From Tamarix chinensis (Eukaryota; Streptophyta; Magnoliopsida; Caryophyllales; Tamaricaceae), in assembly GCA_030549775.1 (NCBI GenBank), contig CM060171.1, positions 141,578,859-141,642,858 of the forward strand: a stretch of DNA of 64,000 nucleotides, read 5' to 3'. Both the position numbers and the translations under genes were made by a program. The stretch's first letter is position 1. The number at the start of each line of letters is the position of its first letter. Positions 25,798 to 37,840 of this stretch are shown here, piece after piece. The notes beneath the pieces are model-generated. The model was not told where the DNA came from, did not search any database, and saw only the letters and a program-made list of their open reading frames with translations.

Positions 25798-27364
25798 TGT
25801 AACACCCAAGAATTTTATTATTAATAAATTATGTTTTAAGGAAAAATAAGGAGAAGCTAGAGTAGAAAATGGGGAATGTTACCTTCACACCTTAAATAAG
25901 ACAAATATTAATCATCTATCTCACACTAGATACAAGGCTAAAATCAAATTCTAGTAAAACTTAAACATAATGATACTGAGAGAATAAACTCCCACAAGGA
26001 GATATCTAATTACAAATGGAAAAACAAATGATTACATTGAACAAAATCATCGCTGATAAATCACAACAAATCTATAAAATAAACCTGAATTTTAAAAAAC
26101 TTAGTAAAGAGAAACCAAAATTTCATTACAACACCATCAAAACATTGATACAATGCTTGTAAATTTCCAAAATATATACAAAAAATAAAGATAAATTTCT
26201 AAGAGATAAAACCTTCATGTGCCCTACTCTCAAATATCATGTCTTCAACCTAACAATAATAACATTTGATCTCAATCTAGCACGAAATGTCTACTCCCCA
26301 CAATCAATAGATCGTTGCAAGACTCATTCAACAAAAGTATTATTAGTAAGGTCAAGTACTAATTAAATTAAAACTACCTAACTCATGGGGGGAACATGAT
26401 ACACATAAGGACATGGTAATTTTTAACTTATAATTCTTATGCTCAAGTATAAATGTGATACACACACCATGCGATTCATAGGACTCATACAATTTCATGA
26501 AGTACATATCACAACATTAATTGTTTTCCTAATAAGTACCAAGGAAAGGAATACATGAAATGAATATTGCAAGATATACAAATGAAAACTAGAGTAGGGC
26601 AAGCTAACGTGGAATATCATAGTCATAATTATCAAAAGTATACATGACTACATGTAATAACATACAATAGAATATGAGATCATAGAACCATGCTTATAAA
26701 CACATGACTGTACATGACAACACTAGGGTACGAGTGTATAACAAAAAATAAACTCATGCTCAATAATACAACTATCCTACAAGAAATCATTCTACACATA
26801 AGTTCTACATGCGATTAAAAATAGTAAATCAATGGATAACAAGGCAAGAGAAAGCGTCATGTGATAGCACATTTATAAGGAAGACAACTAATAGACATGC
26901 GGAGGATAAGAAAATATAAAGTTCATAAATGAATGCAAATGATCAATTATTGTATCTCAATAATGTAATCACAACCACTTAATTATTTTATCTTACAAAC
27001 ATAGGCTTAAACTTTTTTTTATAAATAATTTAGTATTTGAATGGTACTATCCCTAATTGACCCTCCTTATAACATAACCAGACCATCAAATAACAGGATA
27101 ACTAGTCATTTAAGTATGCCTATCCACCATAGGGACAAAATATATTGAGTAACCTATAGAGTAGAAAAGGGTCTCCCAAACCTCATAAGGCACCAAGTAT
27201 CACAAATGTGAAAACACAAGAATGGTATTAAGTGAATACCAAACCTGAATGGGATAACTATGTCGAGTGGTATAAGTCCCCAATCAAGATCTTTTAATGT
27301 AAGTGATTAATATTTTATTTAAGGCTTTAATCAAGCATAAATCAAGTACACATAACAACACTTA

Positions 27365-30300
27365 TGCAACACCCTCATATTTCGATCTTAAAAAATTTCA
27401 TTTCAATGAAAAATATACAAAAGATAAAATAGAAAATGAGTAATGTTACAGCCACATGTAACATGATATAGATGCAAATCATATATCTTATGCTAGATGG
27501 AAGGCTAAACCTATACAATCAAAACTTAAACCTCAACTAAACTAAGGGAGTAAAGTCCCACAAGAAATTTCCAAATTTAGCTAGAAGATAAGGGTTTCAT
27601 AGAACTAAAACATCGTTGATAAAGTCACAGAAAACCTATGATATAACATTAGATTTTAAGAACCTAGAAAACTAACGAGAACTGAAATTCAGTTACAACA
27701 CCATCAAAAATTGATACAATGCTTAAAATCATCCAAAATATATACAATAAATAAGGATATATCCTCGAGGGATAAAAACTCTAGGTGACCTACTCTCTCA
27801 AAGCCAAAGCCTTCAACCTAATAATAATAATAATTGATCTCAAGCCTAAGCAAGAAGTCTACTCCCTACCGTTAGTGGATTATTACATAACCCACTTAAC
27901 CAAGGTAGTATTAGTACGAGTCCAGTACCATGTAAATCAAAACTAACTAACTTATAAAGGGCACATAATGCACATAAAGACATGGTAATATTTAACTTAA
28001 AATACTCATACTCGAGTATATATATGATACACACACCATCCCACTCATATAATAGCTCATACGATTTCATGAAACATATAAAATAAAATGAATTATTCTC
28101 CTAATAGGTGTCAAAAAAATTCATACATGAAATAAATATGACAATATAGACATGTGATAAATAGAGTTGGGCATGATAACATGGAATATCATAATTATAA
28201 TTATTAAAGGTATAGGTAAGTACATGCGATAATACATAATATAACATGTGATCATAGAATCATGCTTATTAACACGTTGAAACACTTAGATATGAGTGTA
28301 TAATGAAACATGAACTCATGTTGAATAACATAACTATCTTAGAAGATAGCATTTTTCATATAAGGCCCGCATGCAATTAAAATAGTGGATGATGCGGTGA
28401 CAAGATAAGAACAATCAACATATGATGACGCAATGCTATAGAAGACAATTAAGAGACGTGTAGGATAATGAAACATAAAGTTCATGAATGAACAAGAACA
28501 ATCAATTTTTGTATTCTATTATTGTGATGACAACCATTTGATTATTTTAACTTGAGGACAGAGACTCAAGAGAAATTATAACAACTAATTTAGTACTTGA
28601 ACAGTACTAGCCATAGTTGACCCTCCTAGAAACGTAACAAAACCACCAATAAATAGGACACTTAATCACTTAAATATGCATCTCCCTATAGGGCCGAAAT
28701 ATATATTGAGACACCTATAAAGTAGAAGAGGGTATCTCTAAACCTCATAAGGCACTCAAGATCATAGATAAAAACACCTAAATGGTACCAAGTAAATACC
28801 AAACCTAACTCAGATAGCTACCCCGAGTGCTACAAGTCCTAGCTCAAAATCTTCCACTTTAAGTTATTAATATTTTATTTAAAGATTTCACCAAGCATAA
28901 AATAAGACCCACATAACAGCACTTAAATCACTTCCATCACATAATACAATTTCATTATTATATCTATTGTAAGTGACATTAATGTTGATAAATTTTTAGT
29001 GGCATTAAATCCGATCTATTTTAAGTGGCATTAAATTTGAATAAGTCCATGGGGCATTAAAGCTGAACTATTCCATGTTGTATTAAAGCCGGTCCATTCC
29101 GAGTAGCATTAACGTTGAATGATTATAATGTCATTAAAGCCGAACCATTCCAAATGGCATTAAAGCCGAACCATTCCAAATGGCATTAAAGCCTAATGAG
29201 TCTATGACATAAAATCTCAACATAAGGCATCACACAATTTCGATTCATACTTAACTAATTATACGATTTTTCCAAACCAATTATAAGTGAGACACATCAT
29301 TACATGCTCTAAAATCACCTAATATTTTATAAATAAGCTAAACATATTAACCACAAAATCATATTCAATCCTACATATACTCCAACTCATACAAATACTC
29401 CAGAAACATGCTATCATGTGTTTTCCTTCATAAATACATAGAATCACCATACATGAAATGGTATACGCTTGACATACTTAAATCACATAAAACATACTTA
29501 TCACCTTCAACTTCAAGAATACATAAATCTCATGATTCTATTATAAGCAAAGACAAGTAGAGACTTATCTAAGTCTGAATCTATCTAAACAAGATGAGGG
29601 AGAGAGAGAGAGAGAGAGAGAGCACTAGATCGAGAATCCACAATAATGCTATCCTGGATTGTTAATAGAAATTGTAGAACTAGGTTAGAAAAATACCTTA
29701 TCTACCAATAGTTCAAGTGCTATAATTTAATCAACAAGGAAAAGCACAAATGAACTTTCTTAGAAAACGTGTCCAAATCCTAAGCCTTGAGAGCCTAGAT
29801 CCTTTAATATTAAAAATTGAGTATAAACCAAATCGAACTCAACAAAAATCACTTGGGGCCAAACAAATCAATTTTAAGAGCCAAAGGAAGGACTATAGAG
29901 GATAAATTAATTTTTATCAAAACTGAATTGCTAAAAAGGTTTTGCAACAAAAATTACAACCTAACCAAGTTTAGAGAATTAATCCATATCAATCAGATAA
30001 AAACATGATTTGAATGATTTTAAATCAAAGGTAGTAATCGACTAGATAAAAGAAGCATAAGTAAATTGATTTAATAAAAATATCTCTAAAAATTAGGGTT
30101 TCTAGGCCTGAACTACAAATCAATCAATTAACTTTGATTACCTTATATTGATATTTTAAAAATACAATTATGATAATTATACATAAATCTAGATAATCAA
30201 TTTTAATAAAAACAATCTTACGAATAACTAATTTAATATAACTATGTTCAAAAAATTATGTTTTAAAGCCTAAGATACAAATTCAGACAATTCAAATCAA

Positions 30301-32428
30301 TTAATTTAAATTGAAGGTATTAGAATACAAGAAATGTCATTTCAAAAAATTCTATAAAATCAGTTTCATGAGAAACAAATACATAAACAACCAATTTCAT
30401 AATTTTATTTGGAAGTTAGGGTCATAGACCAAAAAAATATAATTTGGTTAAATTTTATTATTTTATTTAAATTAAATTTTTAGAAATATAGTTAGACATA
30501 TTTTTATAACATATTGTTAATCAATTGATTAAATAAACAAAGGAAAAATTTCAATTTAACCAAAATAGGGTTTTTGAGTTTGAAATTCAAATCGGGTCAA
30601 ATCTCATTAAAATATTTAAATTGACATATCAAAAATAAAATTAGTCATATTATAGTGCAAATTATATAATTAACTAAATGAAATAATATAATTACACAAA
30701 CCAATTTAAATTTGCTAGAAGTTTGACCTAAAAATCCAATTCAACATGAAATTAAATATATTTCAAAGTATATTATAACATTAATTGAATAATATAAAAT
30801 AGTTATGCAATTCTATTTCAATATAAAATGATTTTGACCTCAAAATCTAATTTTGATTAATTTCATAAAAATTTTCTCAAATGGATAGTTTAAATATGAA
30901 ATTAGATACTTTTTAACGCATATTGTAATATTAGTTTATCCAAAATAGCTTAATGTAATGAATCTGGTAAATCAGAACATAATTGAGCCAAAATCTAATT
31001 TTTCAGAATTCAAACATATACCATACAATTAACCTGTACAAGTAAATCATACAACACATACATAACCAAACAACTAATTTTTCTTAATTAAATCTAGTAT
31101 ATATAAAATCAATTGCATTTAAAAGTTAGGGTTTCTAAAAATTTATACCAAATGAAACATTGCAAATTGAAAGCTGGTGAAGACCGAAGAATCTCCGCCA
31201 AAGGTCAAGGACTAATCACCAACAATCGACCGAGTTAGGGACAGCCAAACATCACTAGTACCACTGTTGCCTTCTTGCGCTACTCGCTCATTACTCTCAT
31301 TCTCCTATCATTGCTTGTTGTTGCTCCACCTAGCTATTGGTGGTGTTGATGATAGTGAAGTGGCGTCGTGGTAGTGCAGCATGGCTATGGTGGTTAGAGT
31401 GGTGATGTGTTCAACGAAGGAGAAAGGGCAATAAGGAGCAAGGGGTCGGAGTCTAGGTCTGGGTTTAGGTGCACAAGGGATTTGGGTTTGAAGAAAAGGA
31501 AAATAAGAAGGAAAGATAGAGAAGAGAAAAGAAAGAAGGAAAGAGAAGAAAAGTTGGGGACCGATTGGGTATTGGGTTAAGTTTTTTTTTAACAAATATA
31601 TATGCACATAACAGGGTATTAAACATTAATGGGTGATGTTATCAAAAACTCATATAATGAAAATTATTTCATAAAGAATTGAAGATGTAAAATCAATATA
31701 AAACCTATTCAAAGGATTACGTAAAAGTTATCAAAAGAAATACTAATGAGGGCGAGAATTCATATTATTTATAAAAATACATAATACGATATCAAAAAAT
31801 ATTTAAAACTATTTAGAAAACTATTTAAATCAAATTCTAACAAAATAAGATTAATTTACATGATTTCCAAAAAGGGTTCTTTATAAAAAAAGGATAAAAT
31901 TGAAGAAAATTAATTTTAAAAATAAATTCATAAATAAGTTAAAAATATATTTTTGATTTTTAATTTTTTTGCGATATAAATGACCTTATCAAAATAGATA
32001 AATTTAAAGATAAAAATATTTTCTATGGATAAAAATCATTAAAATAATCTTACTATTTTAAAGGATATATTTTAATTTTAACAATTTATTTTGTTAATGA
32101 AATATAACACCAAAACAAAATTGTAATCATAATACAAAGTTATAATAAAAAAAATTAAAATATTAAAGATTAAAATACATGAAACAAAAGAAATATATAT
32201 TTTTAAATAGAAATCAAAATCATATAAATATAGTAAAATCATTATCATGAGCAAAATTATTTAGAATTATCCACAACAAAAATAATTAACTAAATTCTAG
32301 TATGAATTTGAAACGATCGATAAAACCTTAAAGCAAATTGAAGTTAAAATAATTAAATAATTTCATCAAATTACGTATATAAAATCATTTAGTTGGAAAA
32401 TAATTGAATTTGAAAATATGGGGTAACA
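27365..32428 (-). mobile_element. Solo LTR-D nested in LTR-C, same family
   Basis: It starts TGCAACACCCTCAT and ends ATGGGGTAACA, and is homologous along its length to LTR-A, B and C, including the GTGGCATTAAAG motifs (28970-29190), the GA run (29600-29622) and the GA-rich zone at 31480-31555. At 5.06 kb it is the most complete LTR in the window. Flanking 5-mers (ACTTA and CTCCC) do not match, so the duplication has decayed or the site was rearranged. Confidence 0.7.
29600..29622. repeat. (GA)n microsatellite in LTR-D
   Basis: A GA run lies at the site homologous to 12088-12153. Confidence 0.9.
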
Positions 32429-34426
32429 CTCCCATCTACACAATGCAATCCCATTAATAAATTTATTTTGAGTGGCATTAAAGCCAATCAATTTAAAGTC
32501 TCATTAAAGTCAATCAATTTTTAGTGATGTTAAAGTTGATCCATTGCAAGTGGTATTAAAGGCAATCCATTGCAACTAACCTTAAAGTTGAGAAATTTCA
32601 AATGGCATAAAAGCTCAACATGAGGTATCACATAATTTTAATCCATAATTAAGCAATTGTACAATTTTCCCAACATATTATAATTAAAAAACACAGAAAC
32701 AAGTTCTATATTCACCAAACATTTTTTTAATTTAGTTGAATATGTTAACCATATGATCATACTCAACTCTTTACATACCCAAACTCATACAATAATCAAG
32801 AGGCATGTTATCATATATTTGCATTGAAAATTATAAGCTCATAGATACCTAGAATTACTATACAAGACATGGTATACACTTGGCATACTTAAATCACATA
32901 AAATATACCCATCAACTTCTACTTCAAGAAAACATACATCTTATAACTCCACTATAAGAAAAGGCAAGTAAATACTTACCAAAGTTTAAAGCTAGTTAAA
33001 CAAAATAAGAACAGATAGAGAGAGATATCTCTTGCTCAAGAACTCACGATAATTGTTTCCTAGATAACCAATATAAATAGTAGGGCTACGTTAGGAAACT
33101 ACCTTATCAACCAATAATTCAAGTACTATAATTTAATCAACAAGGAAAAGTATAAAAATAATTTCTTAGAAACCATTTCCAAAACTAAATACATAAGAGC
33201 GTAGCCTTGTTAGGATTCAAAATTAAGTATTAACTAAATCGAGTTCAACCAAGATCACCTAGGGCATTTTAAATCAATTTGAAGAACTGAAGGAAGGGAT
33301 ATGGAGGATAAGTTAAATTTATAAAAAAATAACTTACTAGTTAAGTTTTGCAACCATAAAAAAAAACTAACTAATTTCACAAAAGTAATCCAAACCAATA
33401 AGATAAAACATAATTCAAATAATTTTAAATCAAAGTCAGTAATTTATTAGGTAAAATAAGCATAAATAAATTAATTTTATAAAACCATGTCTAAGAATTA
33501 GGGTTTCTCGGCCTGAATTTCATTTAAGTTGAATCTTATTAAATTATTTAAATTAAATGTTTAGGAATGAAATTAAGCCTATTTTATAACATATTTTTAA
33601 TCAATTAATCAAAACAATAAATGAAAGATATAATTTAACATAGTTAGGGATTTTGAGATTGAAATGTTAATCTAGTTAAATCTTCCTAAATTATATATAT
33701 TGACATATTAAAAATAAAATTAAACATATTCTAATGCAAAATATATAATCAATTGCATAAAATAAATCAATTACACAATCTCATTCAAATCCATAATAGT
33801 TTTGACCTAAAATTCAATTCCAATTAATTTCACACAAATTTCTCAAAATGAAACATCCAAAATAAAATTAAATACATTTTAAAACATATTGTATATTTAA
33901 TTTATCCAAAATACCTTAATAGGATAAATCCGTACAATTCGTACGTAACTGGGACAAAATTCTAATTTTCACAAATCAACTACATAAACTATTATTAACC
34001 ACTCCAAGTCACTAATAAAACATATATATAAATAATTAAATAATTAATATATTTTAACTAAGCCAAATCTATACAAGATCTATTTAATTTAGAAGTTAAT
34101 GTGTTTATAATTTATGCCAACGAAATGCTACGGATTGGAGCCGGTAAAGGCTACGGAAGCTTCATCAAAGGCTAGACACCACTAGTTGGTGGCTGAATGA
34201 TGGTGCAATGGGCTACGTCGTTGGCATTGTTGTAGCTTCAACAACTTCTTATATCTCCTCCATAGTCGGTGCTAACGAAGAGGAATGGAGGAGCAGTTGG
34301 TAGTGGAGTTTTGGTATGGCAATGGTGTGGTGGTGGCTGGAGATTGACAAAGGAAAAAGTGCAGGAAGAGATAGGGGTTGACGGTTTAAGTTCTGGCATA
34401 GAAAGAAAAAGAAAACAAGAAAGGAA

Positions 34427-34453
34427 GAGAGAGAGAGAGAGAGAGAGAGAGAA
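34427..34453. repeat. (GA)n microsatellite in LTR-C
   Basis: A GA run lies in the GA-rich zone near the LTR-C end, at a different LTR position from the 12088 tract. Open frames on both strands here are artefacts. Confidence 0.9.
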
Positions 34454-35356
34454 GAAAACAAAATGTGGGGATGGGGGCGATCATGGATTTTTTTTGTTTG
34501 TTTTTTTGCTAATACAAATACACATAAGAGAATACTAAACATATTAAAAATATCAATAGATAATTTTATCTAAAACTCATTTAATGAAAATTATCTCATA
34601 ACCAAAGATATAAAATTAGTATAAAAGCTATATAAAGGATTTTAGAAAGCTTTCGAAAGAAAATACCAATGATCATGAATATTTGTATTATTTAAAAAAT
34701 ACACAATATGACCTCCAAAAATATTTATATCCATCTAAAAAAATATTTAAATTAAATTTTAAGAAGTTGTGGTTAGTTTGAATAATTTTCGAAAAGATCA
34801 TTCATAAAACATAATGGGTAAACTGGAAGAATTTTTTTAAAAAAGAAAGTAATAAAAAGGTTTCAAAAATATTTAACTTAAAACTTTTTGAAGATCTTAT
34901 CAACCTTGTAAAACTATATAAATACAAAGAGAGAAATATTTTTGAAGGATAAAAATCATTAAAATAATTTTATTATTTTAAATGGGATTTTATTATTTAG
35001 ACAATTTATTTCTTTAACAAAATATAATTAGAAAACAAAGTTGTAATGATATGATAAATTTATAATTGAAAATGAATTTCAAATATTTAAACTCAAGATA
35101 CGCTATAGAACATAATTATATATTTTTAAACAAAAATAAATCGTTTGAATATAATAAAATTATGGTTGTTAATAAGTTTATTTAGAATGATCCACAATGC
35201 TAATGATTAAACAAATTCTAATATGAATTCTTAACCATTTATAATACCATAAAATGAATCTAAATCAAAATAATTAATAATTATCATCAAATTACGTTAA
35301 TAAGATTAGTAAGCTAAAGAAAATTTAATTTCAAAAATATAGGATATTACATCCTC

Positions 35357-36600
35357 CATCTAGTTGATATCCACTTCTTCCATAAAGCTTTAAGTGCATC
35401 AAACTTGTAGGGTTAAATTAGACTTACAATCTTCATGACCAAATGCCTCAGCGTGGTGCCTTGACATTTATTCATCTTGTGCTTCGACCACCCTTCTAGA
35501 TTCATCATTTCTTGTCAATCCACTTGCCTCAAAATCATTATTAGATTCCACTAGGTCTTCGATGTAGGTATCAATCCTTATATGTTATACAAATTCTTTC
35601 ATCTTCTGATTCTCAAAAAACTCCACATCCCTACTTTTGATGACTTTCTTTGCTATTAGGTCATACAGCTTGTAGGAAAACTTCTCATCACCATATCCAA
35701 ATAACATGCCTCAACAAGCCTTCTTGTCCAGCTTTTTCCCAAAATGTGAACAAAAGCCTAACAACCTAACAAACAAAATGTGAACAAAAGCCTAACAACC
35801 AAATACAGCTTGTAGTCCATATTTTGGCCGAACCATATTGCAGTGGTTGCATCACCATTTGGAGAACTTGATGGAGATAGGTTGACGAGGTGACATGATG
35901 TCTATAAAGCTTCTCCCCATAATGACCTTAGAATTCCAACATGTGATATTAAGCACATTACCATCTCCATCAATGTGTGTTTCATCCACCCCTTTATGCT
36001 ACGAGTTTTAAGAATGATCTCTTCATGTTGGATTCCATGATCCTTACAATATTTGACAAATAAGATGAGATATTCACCTTTATTGTCCTTTTAAATATCC
36101 TTTAACTTTATCCCAGTCTCTTGCTCCATCCTAGCATCAAAGAAATTCAAGTTAACCAACAATAATCCTTTGTATTCATAGGATATACTTAGAGTTTTGT
36201 AGATAATCAATGAACGTCACAAAATATGATGATCCACCTAATGTCTTCACCCTTATCAGACCATAAATGTTTAAGAAGATCTAGTTCAGCTTCTCTTTAA
36301 CTTAGACTTTGGCTTTCTTGACAAAGATGCCTTAGTTTTTCTTATCCATGACATAGTGGGTGCATTAACCGTCCTGATCCCCAAAAATCTCAAGCATTGT
36401 TGCTTTGTTGCTGAGAATCTTCATCCCCTTCTCACTCATATAGCTAAATTTATGATGTCATACATCATACAAGTCTTCAACCAAGTTCACCTCATCCAAG
36501 CAACAAAACTTTTGTTGAGTCCAATATAGGGAGAAATAGTTGATCCCCTTGGCCGCTATTAATGAACCCTTTATTAACTTCCATGAGATTCTTTTGTACT
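35357..36600 (-). pseudogene. Ty1/copia polyprotein relic, GAG-pre-integrase and integrase half
   Basis: Minus-strand frames broken by stops read in copia order. WKLIKGSLIAAKGINYF and a MSEKGMKILS-like block come from GAG-pre-integrase (about 36580-36400). DNKGEYLILFVKYCKDHGIQ comes from the integrase core (about 36090-36030). LFGYGDEKFSYKLYDL and IKSRDVEFF come from the integrase C-terminal part (about 35700-35630). Coding similarity stops at the TCCTC beside the LTR-C end and resumes at 5213 with the linker before reverse transcriptase. Gag and the 5' LTR were not found. The upstream side abuts CACTA sequence. Confidence 0.82.
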
Positions 36601-36731
36601 AACCTATGTAGCCTTTATTAATGATATTTCCAAATGAGATTAGATACATAAGCATAATATATAATATTATAGGAATAATCATAATATAATAGTTTTCTAA
36701 AAGAAAACTAAGTATCTTGGGTTTTGGATAT

Positions 36732-37720
36732 CTACAAACTTACAATTTTTTTGGCTGCAACATCTACATCTTCATTAATATATCTATCTTTTGTTGATCT
36801 AACCTTCTTCCATAATGTACCAATATTGATGGACGAGGTACATGGATCCAAGTCTTGGGCTAGGAGCTATATATCAAAAAATAATCTTAATTAACAATAT
36901 TATTATAAAATTTGACATTTACATGTAAATAGATAAATCAAAATCGTATACCAACTCCTCTTCAAGGCCTGCATAGCCTTTGCGAGCCATATTATGTCGG
37001 TATTTATTCTATTTTGCAATTTCTTTATTTTGGCACTTTTTTCCTATGTTACAAGCCAAAATATATTCAAATGGTTATTTCAATATTAAGCATACTATTA
37101 TTAATCCAAAAAATTTAATTGTTATCTAACAAATATCTCTAAATCTTCCAAAAGACGATATGCAATAAATTGGTTCCAACTTTCTTGATCGATGAAACCA
37201 TATTTTTTGGGTGGGTTTTGCCATAGAGAACCATCCCTCTTTTTGTACATTTTCCTATGAGCTAAGTATGACCTAAATGTTCTTAGATGCTCCCCACAAT
37301 GTCTAAGAAGCCATTTCTTTCTAGTCTCTGGTACATTGAAGACTCTCTGTAAAATAAGACATATAGATGTATACCAATGTTTATGTATTCAAATTAATAA
37401 CATTTGACATGCAAAAATGATTACATAAAATAGAATATATATGGTGATTTCCTACCAAATATGCTCCTTATGACCCTTTGGAACCTACTTCCAATTATTA
37501 TAAGAGATAGGAACACGGTTACGGGTCACGAGTGAAATATATGTCAAGAATATGTCTATGTAAGGGCCAATGGGAAGATTGTACTAGTTCTCCTTTATTC
37601 CTCATGTTCGTGATGATTCTCATAATGATAGGTCATCTTTTCCCTTCTTCATCACTGCTGTACATATCAATATTTTTGTTGGCCATATCTCTACAAAAAA
37701 TAAATAAATTATGTTAAAAT
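36732..37720 (-). pseudogene. Plant En/Spm transposase-associated ORF relic (Transposase_24-like)
   Basis: Minus-strand frames read VFNVPETRKKWLLRHCGEHL, then FRSYLAHRKMYKK (about 37350-37250), GSLWQNPPKKYGFIDQESWN, and MARKGYAGLEEELV near 36990. The last piece, INEDVDVAAKKIVSL, ends at 36732. These resemble the R/K-rich, DWxxFV-type blocks of the plant transposase Ptta/En/Spm family. A perfect GTAAGT donor follows AAAATT near 36745, so the last codons may read into an intron. Frames are broken and stop codons interrupt them. Family assignment rests on motif recognition only. Confidence 0.6.
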
Positions 37721-37840
37721 GTTATGTATTGACTATAATGTACCACTATATTATTGATACAATAAATATCCTATCATGAAGGTTGGAAAATGCATTTAAA
37801 AAAACCAGCACACATATCATATGTTACAATATTATTACCC

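Larger units (their letters stand above)
5219..35351 (-). mobile_element. Composite three-LTR, Ty3/gypsy-like non-autonomous retroelement
   Basis: Three homologous long LTRs (5219-16145, 17308-24405, 25798-35351) are separated by two homologous internal regions of about 1.2 and 1.4 kb. Outer ends are TATAACACCCCC on the left and GGATATTACA on the right, flanked by TCATC (5214-5218) and TCCTC (35352-35356), a 4-of-5 target duplication. Sense is inferred as minus: a degenerate initiator-Met primer-binding site abuts the LTR-B end on that strand, and an AATTCCTTTTT motif like that before the 3' LTR of Tekay/Del chromoviruses precedes the opposite LTR end. No gag or pol was seen inside. The shared middle LTR suggests unequal recombination between two copies. 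Confidence 0.65.
25798..35351 (-). repeat. LTR-C of the composite (with nested solo LTR-D)
   Basis: It runs from TGTAACACCC to AGGATATTACA and is interrupted by LTR-D at 27365-32428, leaving about 4.5 kb. It resumes at 32429 with CACAATGCAATCCCATTA, which matches LTR-B near 18885. The end at 35351 is followed by TCCTC and then copia integrase coding sequence. Confidence 0.7.
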
